A stretch of 64,000 nt of DNA from Novosphingobium sp. ST904. GTDB lineage: Bacteria; Pseudomonadota; Alphaproteobacteria; Sphingomonadales; Sphingomonadaceae. The notes under the pieces are model-generated. The model did not search any database, was not told where the DNA came from, and worked only from the letters and a program-made list of their open reading frames with translations. A program made the translations under genes and the position numbers. The DNA is taken from positions 48,815 to 112,814 of the forward strand of contig NZ_LGJH01000152.1 in the NCBI RefSeq assembly GCF_001298105.1, written 5' to 3'. Within the stretch, counting starts at the first letter, position 1. Every line of letters begins with the position of its first letter. Shown here one piece after another: positions 47,743-54,540 of this stretch.

Positions 47743-48027
47743 TCAGGCGGGGAGATGGTGGAAGTTCGGCGTCGTCACCGCCACGAAATCGATCCCGTCC
47801 TCACGCGCGGCTTCTTCGCGCAGCATCGTCTCGAGATCGGCATAGGCACGCGCCGGATCGATGCGATAGCTTTCTCCCGCCAACTGCGAGCGCACGGCAT
47901 CGCTGCTGAAAGCGCCCGCCACCAGTTCGATCTCGCGGTCCATTTCGGCAGCGATTCGGTGGACCGGGCCAATGAACGACCCCGGCCCTCCGCCGACCAT
48001 GCCCATCCGCAGGCGCGCTTTCGTCAT
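47743..48027 (-). pseudogene. Truncated Gfo/Idh/MocA oxidoreductase (N-terminal domain only)
   Basis: Only 94 codons remain of a normally 330-390-aa sugar oxidoreductase. LRMGMVGGGPGSFIGPVHRIAAEMD is the NAD(P)-binding Rossmann motif, and the sequence runs to DFVAVTTPNFHHLPA, then stops. Only about 100 bp separate this stop from the subunit-3 gene, so the catalytic domain is truly absent and not hidden by a frameshift. Operator site 5 is 19 bp upstream of its start, so the remnant is now the leader gene of the GMC operon. The family normally supplies sugar C3-oxidation or reduction in 3-keto-glycoside pathways. Confidence 0.78.
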
Positions 48028-48046
48028 GCTTCCTCTCGTATGATTT

Positions 48047-48063
48047 ATAATGATGGTTCTAAT
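48047..48063 (+). promoter_or_regulatory. Shared operator, site 5 (GMC operon)
   Basis: ATAATGATGGTTCTAAT matches the right half RTTCTAAT exactly and AAT in the left half. It lies 19 bp upstream of the Gfo/Idh remnant that leads the minus-strand GMC operon. The weakest of the five sites. Confidence 0.5.
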
Positions 48064-48131
48064 TTTATATGAGGGGTCAGGTCAAGGCCTTCGATTGCAT
48101 TGACCGCGGTCAGAAACGCCGATATCAAACA

Positions 48132-48148
48132 GGAATAGAAATTCTAAT
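48132..48148 (+). promoter_or_regulatory. Shared operator, site 2 (MFS gene)
   Basis: GGAATAGAAATTCTAAT lies 32 bp upstream of the MFS start at 48181. It matches site 1 at 15 of 17 positions, and the preceding bases CAAACA are shared too (TCAAACA here, ACAAACA at site 1). Confidence 0.65.
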
Positions 48149-48180
48149 ATAGCGCCGGACAGCGGCGCGGGCGGAGAGGC

Positions 48181-49391
48181 ATGAACCCGGTTTCCCGATT
48201 CTTCAGCAAGCTCACCATGAAGCCGCAGGGCATGACGATCGTCATCGCGGCCTTCCTTCCGATCTTCGCGATCGTCTCGATGTTCCCGATCGTGGCATCG
48301 ATGATCGCCCACTTCCAGACCGACCCGGACGCCGCGGCCAAAGTGCCGCTCATGGTCACCGCGCCGGGCCTCACCATCGCGATCCTCGCACCGTTCGCGG
48401 GCTGGTTCGTGGACAAGTTCGGCCGCCGCCGGCTGCTGCTGATCTGCACGTTCTTCTACGGCCTGTTCGGCACCCTGCCGTTCTTCCTCGACGACCTGAA
48501 CCACATTTTCGCCAGCCGCCTGGCGCTGGGCGTTTGCGAGGCGGGCATCCTCACCATCGTCAACACCCTGCTCGGCGATTACTGGGATAACGAAAGCCGC
48601 CGAAACTGGCTGTTCCTGCAAGGGGTGATCGGGCCGTTCCTGGCTTCGGGCGTGATCCTGATGTCGGGGCTTGTCGCCTCGATGCGGTGGAACGGCGGCT
48701 TCCTCGTCTATCTGGTCGCCTTCCCGATCTATTTCGCGATGCTGGCGTTCCTCTACGAACCCAAGGGCGCGCGGCACATGATGAAACTCCGGCAGAGCCG
48801 ACCGGCGAGAAGGCTCGCTTCCCGGTTGGCGCCGCCCTCGGCGTCGCCGCGCTGACGCTGTTCTCGGCCGCACAGTACTACGTCTTCATCGTCAACGGCA
48901 GCATTGCCTTCGGCGAAGTGGGCGTCACCGATCCCGCCGCCGTCGCCAAGATGAGCTTCCTTCCCAGCCTGTTCGTCATTCTCGGCGCGCTGCTGTTCCG
49001 TATCCTCTCGGGCCGATCCAACGGCGTACAGCTCGGCGCCTTCCTTGCGATTCTCGGCACCGGCCTTGCCGTGATCGGTCTTGCCCGCAACCCGGGCGAG
49101 ATGATCGTCGGCCTCGCCATCCAGCAGACCGGCGCGGGCATGGCGGTGCCCTCTCTCATCGCCTGGGCCCAGACCAAGTTCCCCTTCGAGCATCGCGGCC
49201 GGGGCATGGGCATCTGGACCGGATCGTTCTTCTTCGGACAGTTCATCTCGCCTGTGCTCGTTCATCAGGCGAATGGTGCGACGGGCTCGATGCAGGGCGC
49301 GTTCCTCAGCGCGGGCGTACTCTCGCTGGCAGTCGCCCTCGCCGCGCTCGGCATGGGCATGACACGCAGGCGAACGCCGCTGATGGCGTGA
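48181..49391 (+). CDS. MFS transporter
   Basis: A 12-helix MFS protein of 403 aa (corrected). Motif A-like GWFVDKFGRRRLLL lies between TM2 and TM3, followed by SRLALGVCEAGILTIVNTLLGDYW in the N-terminal bundle. The C-terminal bundle contains GIWTGSFFFGQFISPVLV. The frame breaks near 48775 in the central cytoplasmic loop (GARH / DETPAEPTGEKARFP); one added base restores twelve helices. It is transcribed alone under operator site 2 and ends at a strong terminator. It is the best candidate for inner-membrane uptake of the glycoside, its sugar or the aglycone. Confidence 0.87.
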
Positions 49392-49410
49392 TCCGGCAAC
49401 GCCGCGCATA

Positions 49411-49452
49411 AGAAAGGCCCGCCGGGAGCGATCCCGGCGGGCCTTTTCTTTG
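49411..49452. terminator. Strong bidirectional terminator
   Basis: AAAGGCCCGCCGGGA, loop GCGA, TCCCGGCGGGCCTTTT is a 15-bp perfect stem with T-tract on the plus strand and A-rich lead-in that serves the minus strand. It separates the converging MFS and GH3 genes. Confidence 0.92.
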
Positions 49453-49465
49453 GGATTGCTGCGCT

Positions 49466-51847
49466 TCAGGCGAGCGCAGCAATCTCCATTTCCAAGGTCA
49501 GCCCCTCATCTTCGCAATGGCGCGCAAGACGCAGCACGAGATGGTCGGCTACGGGTTCCCAGCCCTGCTCGCCCCAACGCTGCAGCGCGCGCGGTTCGAG
49601 CGGCACGGCAATGCGGCGGCTCTCTCCCGCAGCCAGTTCGACGCGGGCGAAGCCCACCAGCGCGCACTCGGGATTATCGCGATAGACCTGCACGACATCG
49701 CTGCCGCTGCGGTCCGAGGTGTTGGTAACGGTGAGGTGCAGCACGCCTCCCTCGACCGCAGCGCTCGCCCACGCGAAGCGCGCATAGCCCATGCCCGAGC
49801 CGAACGGATGACGCGCAGCCTTTCCGCTCGCTGCGAGACCGCGATAGCCCAGCAGTGTGCCTTCCGAATAGGTCAGCGTGCCGTCACTTGCAGGCTGAAG
49901 CGCGAACGCCGGGTAGTCGCCCTCATCCGCAGCCATGGTCACCGGAAGACGGCCACCCGGCTCGCGCGTGCCGGAAAGCACGTCGGCCAGAGCGCGGGCA
50001 AAGCCTTCCCCCGGATACCAGACCGACAGCAGCGCCGCCGTCCTGTCTTCCCACGCGCTGTCAAAAGCATGGCCGACGTTGACGACCACCGCCGTGCGCG
50101 GATTGGCAGCCGTCACCGCTTCGATCAGGTGGATTTGCTCGGCAGGCAGCAGGGTGTCGGCGCGGTCCTTGCTCTCGACACTGGAGTCCGAAGTCTCTCC
50201 CACGATCAGGAAGACCGCATCCGCCGCACGCGCTGCATCGACCGCGGCCTGCAGCATTTCCTCGGCACTGCCGGGGCCGCGCAGGCCATACCACAAGCCC
50301 TGCACACGGCCCCCTGTCCACGAGAATTCGACTGCGATCGTCACTTCCTGTCCCTCCGCGAGATGGAAGCTCACATGATCGGAATCGCCGCGCTTGAGCA
50401 CGCCCATCACGTCGCCCGCCGGGATCTCCCCGCCTGCACGCATGACTTCCTCACCGTCGACGAGAATGCGCGCCGCGCCGGTAGAGCCGAGGTGCAGCAT
50501 ATGCGCGCCGGCGCGCTTCGCGGTGTAGCGCCCGCTGGCACGCGCCGAGCCCGGTTCGGTAAAGCGCGCCTGATCGTGGACGCCGACGAACCAGACAAGC
50601 GAGTTGGTATCACGCGTCTCGCGCGTGAGCACGTCGCCCACGCAATCCGGCGCACCGAAGTATTCAAGCGTCATGCCGCTCGTGCAGCCGTCGCCGATAT
50701 CGAGCGCGGGTGTCACACTCATGTTCGGCAGACGCGGTTGCGGATCGACGCCGGGTTCGAACAGGATTTCGCACGAAGCGCCGTAGGCTGCGCGCAAGGT
50801 CTCCACCGGCGTCGGCGCATCGGGCGAAATCGAAATCTTGGCGAAAGTGCCGCCCTGGAAGCATGGCGCCCAGGCATTGGGGCCGATCACCGCCAGCGTC
50901 TTCACCGTTCCGGGCACGAGCGGCAGCATATCGCCTTCGTTGCGCAGCAGGGTAAATCCGGCCGCGGCAGCCTCTACCAGCAGGGCCTCGGCTTCGGCAG
51001 CAGGTATCGGCGGCGCCTTGTCGCCGGTGATCCGGCGCGCGACCGCAGCAATGCGTGATGCAGCATCCTCCACCCGCGCCGGATCGACCGCCCCTGCCGC
51101 GACAGCCGCTTCCAGCTTGCCCCCCATGAACCGCGAAGGTCCGGGCATTTCCAGATCGAGGCCGGCATTGATCGTGCCTTCGCTGGAATGCGTGCCGAAC
51201 CAATCGCTCATGATGAGGCCTTCGAAGCCCCAGTCCTGCTTGACGACTTGCGTAAGAACATGGGCCTGCTCCGAGCACCACGACCCGTTGACGCGGTTAT
51301 AGGCGGCCATCAACCCGACGCAGCCCGCGTCTGCAGCATATTGGAATGGCAGCAGATAGACTTCCCGCAAGGTCCTCTCGTCCACGCGCACGTCGACTTC
51401 GTCACGCGAGGTCTCGCTATCGTTGCAGACCAGATGCTTGGCGACCGAGCCGGTGCCGGTCGATTGCAGGCCCTTCACCCATTCCGCCCCGAGCACACCG
51501 GTCAGCACCGGGTCTTCCGAGAAATACTCGAAAGCCCGGCCTGCCAGCGGACTGCGTGCGAGGTTGAGGTTGGGCGCCAGCACCGCATCCACCCCGCGCA
51601 AGACGGCCTCGCTGCCGACCAGTGCGCCGACGCGGCGGGTCAGGTCGCGATCCCAGGTCGCGCCGAGCAGGGTCGAGCATGGGCTTAACAAGGCGATGTC
51701 GCGCTCATCCACTTTGCCGCTGGCGATACCGAGCGGTCCATCGGACATGGTGAAGGCAGGAATGCCGGCATCGGGCACCGCGAAAGTGGCCCACATCGCG
51801 CCGCCCGCGGTGAGCGCGCATGCTTGTGAAAGGGTCACGTCGCTCAT
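49466..51847 (-). CDS. Beta-glucosidase, glycoside hydrolase family 3 with PA14 insert
   Basis: A 793-aa GH3 enzyme. The catalytic nucleophile is Asp215 in LIMSDWFGTHS; KH at 137-138 binds the -1 sugar. The second (alpha/beta sandwich) domain starts with GFTLLRNEGDMLPL; a PA14-like carbohydrate module is inserted (about 400-540, LEYFGAPDCVGDVL), and a fibronectin-III-like C-terminal domain follows (VTNTSDRSGSDVVQVY). No signal peptide, so it acts in the cytoplasm on imported oligosaccharides or glycosides. The start overlaps the FMN reductase stop (ATGA). The PA14 class acts on beta-glucosides such as cellobiose, sophorose or flavonoid glucosides. Confidence 0.93.
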   Translation of the reverse strand: MSDVTLSQACALTAGGAMWATFAVPDAGIPAFTMSDGPLGIASGKVDERDIALLSPCSTLLGATWDRDLTRRVGALVGSEAVLRGVDAVLAPNLNLARSPLAGRAFEYFSEDPVLTGVLGAEWVKGLQSTGTGSVAKHLVCNDSETSRDEVDVRVDERTLREVYLLPFQYAADAGCVGLMAAYNRVNGSWCSEQAHVLTQVVKQDWGFEGLIMSDWFGTHSSEGTINAGLDLEMPGPSRFMGGKLEAAVAAGAVDPARVEDAASRIAAVARRITGDKAPPIPAAEAEALLVEAAAAGFTLLRNEGDMLPLVPGTVKTLAVIGPNAWAPCFQGGTFAKISISPDAPTPVETLRAAYGASCEILFEPGVDPQPRLPNMSVTPALDIGDGCTSGMTLEYFGAPDCVGDVLTRETRDTNSLVWFVGVHDQARFTEPGSARASGRYTAKRAGAHMLHLGSTGAARILVDGEEVMRAGGEIPAGDVMGVLKRGDSDHVSFHLAEGQEVTIAVEFSWTGGRVQGLWYGLRGPGSAEEMLQAAVDAARAADAVFLIVGETSDSSVESKDRADTLLPAEQIHLIEAVTAANPRTAVVVNVGHAFDSAWEDRTAALLSVWYPGEGFARALADVLSGTREPGGRLPVTMAADEGDYPAFALQPASDGTLTYSEGTLLGYRGLAASGKAARHPFGSGMGYARFAWASAAVEGGVLHLTVTNTSDRSGSDVVQVYRDNPECALVGFARVELAAGESRRIAVPLEPRALQRWGEQGWEPVADHLVLRLARHCEDEGLTLEMEIAALA

Positions 51848-52431
51848 GCCACTGCCTCCGTCCGAAAACCCATGATCTGCTCCGCCTGCGCACGCACGGC
51901 GCGGGCGATGCCTTCATCCGCCAGCGTACCGTCGGGCGCGAAAGGCTTCTGCTCCACCGAGTTGACCGCAACGCCGACCGGTGTCGGCCAGCCGCGCATC
52001 GCGTGAACCACGTCGCGCATCGCCGAAAGCGTGGTACCGCAAGCCTGCCAACCCGCCGCTGTCACCACGAGGCCGACCGGACGCCCATCGAAATAGACCC
52101 TTGGATCGCCGCGCAAGTCTTCAAGCAGGTCGATGGCGTTCTTCACGAGGCCGGAATAGCCCCCGTGATAGCCGGGGCTGCCGATAACGATCCCATCCGC
52201 GCTGCGGACGGCCTCGACGAGCGCCTGCTCTTCGGGCGTGCGGTCCGGGCCTTCAGGGTTGAAATGCGGCAAGGCGGCAAGCGCCGCCCCATCGAACATC
52301 ACGGTTTCCGCGCCCAGTGCCGCGCATTCGACAAGCACGGCACGCACGATCCGCTCACTGGACGAGGCCTGGCGGAACGTGCCGCCAAGCCCCACGACCC
52401 GCCGGGGCGCGACGGACGAAATCACGGTCAT
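51844..52431 (-). CDS. NAD(P)H-dependent FMN reductase
   Basis: A 195-aa flavodoxin-fold reductase (NADPH-dependent FMN reductase family). GLGGTFRQASSSERIV binds the FMN phosphate, followed by IVIGSPGYHGGYSGLVKNAIDLLEDL. Such proteins supply reduced FMN to two-component monooxygenases; the gene next to it encodes a luciferase-like monooxygenase, 55 bp upstream. The pair is in one operon with the GH3 gene. Confidence 0.88.
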   Translation of the reverse strand: MTVISSVAPRRVVGLGGTFRQASSSERIVRAVLVECAALGAETVMFDGAALAALPHFNPEGPDRTPEEQALVEAVRSADGIVIGSPGYHGGYSGLVKNAIDLLEDLRGDPRVYFDGRPVGLVVTAAGWQACGTTLSAMRDVVHAMRGWPTPVGVAVNSVEQKPFAPDGTLADEGIARAVRAQAEQIMGFRTEAVA

Positions 52432-52486
52432 CGCATTCTCCTCAAGCGGCGCGGCCTTCTTGCGGGCCGCGCCATTCTATTTGCCA

Positions 52487-53599
52487 TCAAGCCGGAACGG
52501 CGGCCTTGAACGCCGGCATCACCTTTTCGGCCATCAGGCGCAGGGTCTGGTCGCCATAAGCAAGGCGTTGCTCGGTCAACGGTCCCGTAGTGGTGCCGCA
52601 CAGCACATTGCCGATGCCGAGTTCGGCGTAAGGCGCCAGATGCTCCGCCACCGTTTCCGGCGAGCCGTAGAGGCACCAGGTGCCGATCCAGTCGTCGGAC
52701 AAAGCGTCCGGCGTGCGGTCGGTCTTCTTGTTGGCATCGTCGCTTTCGGCACGCGCATTGAACTCGGCCTCGCGCTCGATCGCGTCCTGGTAGCTGCGCA
52801 GGATCGCTTCCAGTTCCTCGCGCGCCTGGTCGTCGCTCTCTGCAACATGGACCACCTGATAGGTATGTGTCGTCCAGTCGAGCGCGGCCTTCACCACTTC
52901 GTCCGAATGCCCGGCTTCAAGCAGGAAACCCTTGTAGATATCGAACCACTTCTTGACGTGCGCGAAAGGCTCGGTGCCGCCGATCTTGGGCGGGGTGAAA
53001 GCGGGAATGAAGGCCGGCCAGCCGTTCTCGGCCGCGCGGCGCGAACTGGCCTCCTTCATCGCCACAGGCATCAACCGCGCATGGCCCGGCGTATAGGGCG
53101 AAGGCGTGATGCGCTGTAGCACGCGGCCCTTGTAAGGTCCGTTGTCGATCACCACCGCCGGATCTTCCATCTGCTTGGCCCAGAGCTGTTCTGCCAGCGC
53201 AAGGTTGTTCTCCGCGATCGCGCCCGCGTCCTTGTAGTCGACCGCAAAGCCGATCATCTCTTCCGGCGTCGTGCCTGAACCAACGCCGACCAGCAGCTTG
53301 CCGTCAGTCAACTGGTCGAGAATGTTGATCCGCTCGGCAAGGCGCACCGGGTGGTGCAACGGCACCGAGACCACGGAGAAGCCGAAATGCATCTTCGGCA
53401 TCTGCGCGGCAAGGTAGCCTGCGAAAATGAAGCTGTCGCTCGCCACCGGCATGTAACCGTTGAAGTGGTGGTCCGGCAGGAAGATCGCGTCGTAATCGAG
53501 CTCGGCGGCAAGTTTTGCGTGACCCTCAAGGTCCTTCATCAGCTTCCGGTCCTGATCCGGACCAAGCGAACGGGCGTTCAGAAAAACGGAAAAGCGCAT
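52487..53599 (-). CDS. LLM-class flavin-dependent monooxygenase
   Basis: A 370-aa bacterial-luciferase-like TIM-barrel enzyme that uses FMNH2 and O2. The N-terminus MRFSVFLNARSLGPDQD, LAAELDYDAIFLPDHHFNGYMPVASDSFIFAGYLAAQMPKMHFG and VVSVPLHHPVRLAERINILDQLTDGKLLVGVGSGT are typical. The ATG at 53599 follows AAGGGAGGGG. First gene of an operon with FMN reductase and GH3, divergent from the TetR gene with operator site 4 between them. Its substrate is probably the aglycone or an oxidised intermediate of the glycoside; this is inferred from context only. Confidence 0.9.
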   Translation of the reverse strand: MRFSVFLNARSLGPDQDRKLMKDLEGHAKLAAELDYDAIFLPDHHFNGYMPVASDSFIFAGYLAAQMPKMHFGFSVVSVPLHHPVRLAERINILDQLTDGKLLVGVGSGTTPEEMIGFAVDYKDAGAIAENNLALAEQLWAKQMEDPAVVIDNGPYKGRVLQRITPSPYTPGHARLMPVAMKEASSRRAAENGWPAFIPAFTPPKIGGTEPFAHVKKWFDIYKGFLLEAGHSDEVVKAALDWTTHTYQVVHVAESDDQAREELEAILRSYQDAIEREAEFNARAESDDANKKTDRTPDALSDDWIGTWCLYGSPETVAEHLAPYAELGIGNVLCGTTTGPLTEQRLAYGDQTLRLMAEKVMPAFKAAVPA

Positions 53600-53665
53600 C
53601 TTCCCCTCCCTTGGGGCCATAGCCGCCGCCGCGATGGCGTGCGGTTCAGTGTGAAATAAAACTGA

Positions 53666-53682
53666 ATTAGAATTGACGTTCT
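53666..53682 (-). promoter_or_regulatory. Shared operator, site 4 (LLM / TetR divergent promoter)
   Basis: Read on the minus strand the site is AGAACGTCAATTCTAAT. It lies 27 bp upstream of the TetR start and 66 bp upstream of the LLM start, the usual place for an autoregulatory TetR operator. Confidence 0.65.
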
Positions 53683-53709
53683 TATTTCGATAGGCTGTTT
53701 GTTGCGGTC

Positions 53710-54399
53710 ATGTCAACAAGCGCAAAGCCCCGCCCCGGCGAAAAAAAGGCCGAAAAGAAACTGGCCGTCGATTCCGTCAGCCGAAAGCCCCAGCAGGGGC
53801 GCAGCAAGGCTTCGCTCGAAAGGATGGTCAGTGCCGCCAAGAAGCTCATGCTGGAACGCGGAAGCGAGGAATTCACGCTTCAGGAAGTCAGCCAGACCGG
53901 CAATGTCTCGATCGGCTCGATCTACCTGCGGTTCGAGAGTAAGGAGAACCTCGTCCGCGCGGTTATCGGCGATCACCTCAAACGCATGGAAGAGCGCGAG
54001 AATGAGATGATGGAGCGGGTGCGTGGAGTATCCAGCTCGCTGAAGACCGTCGTTCCCGCCTTCGTCGAAAACTACGCCGAGCTGCTGCGGGAAGAGGCCC
54101 CCCTGCTCCGCCAGAGCATGGCCCGCGCCGCCTTCGATCCACTGGTCGCCGAACCCGGCCGGCAGAGCGCCAATCGCGCCGCGGCGCTCGGCATCGGCGC
54201 CATGCTGGAATATCGCGACCAGTTCGGGGGCACCGATCAGGAGCGCAAGGCGAATGCCGCCTATCAGATCATCTTCGCCACCCTTGCCCGCCAGTTGAGC
54301 CTCGGCTCGACCGGGGAGTCCGTTCATCCTCAGGACTGGAAGGAACTGAAGATAGAACTGGGCCGGATGTGCCTGGCTTACCTCACGACTGACCTCTAG
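53710..54399 (+). CDS. TetR-family transcriptional regulator
   Basis: A 229-aa regulator. A basic N-terminal tail (KKAEKK) precedes the DNA-binding domain at about 33-82: MVSAAKKLMLERGSEEFTLQEVSQTGNVSIGSIYLRFESKENLVRAVI, with the recognition helix at GSIYLRF. The C-terminal ligand domain is helical and unlike any I know. Because its own promoter region bears the operator shared by the surrounding operons, it is the most likely repressor of the regulon, with a glycoside, aglycone or intermediate as inducer. Confidence 0.92.
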   Translation: MSTSAKPRPGEKKAEKKLAVDSVSRKPQQGRSKASLERMVSAAKKLMLERGSEEFTLQEVSQTGNVSIGSIYLRFESKENLVRAVIGDHLKRMEERENEMMERVRGVSSSLKTVVPAFVENYAELLREEAPLLRQSMARAAFDPLVAEPGRQSANRAAALGIGAMLEYRDQFGGTDQERKANAAYQIIFATLARQLSLGSTGESVHPQDWKELKIELGRMCLAYLTTDL

Positions 54400-54427
54400 G
54401 CGCATTGCCTTCTCCAGCGCGGGAATG

Positions 54428-54459
54428 AAAAGAGGGGCGCAGCCAGTAGCTGCGCCCCC
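54428..54459 (-). terminator. Terminator of the TonB receptor gene (minus)
   Basis: On the minus strand GGGGGCGCAGCTACTGG, continuing CTGCGCCCC, is a GC-rich stem followed by TCTTTTC. It lies between the converging TetR and TonB-receptor genes; the U-tract favours the minus strand. Confidence 0.82.
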
Positions 54460-54540
54460 GATCGTTGCCCGGCGATATGGTGCCTTCGCGGACGCTTGCA
54501 GGAGGAGAAGCGCGCCCGCCCGCGGAGGATCACCGAGACA

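Noticed and set aside
49517..51058. A 513-codon plus-strand ORF
   Set aside because: Antisense of the GH3 gene, which has a complete set of catalytic motifs.
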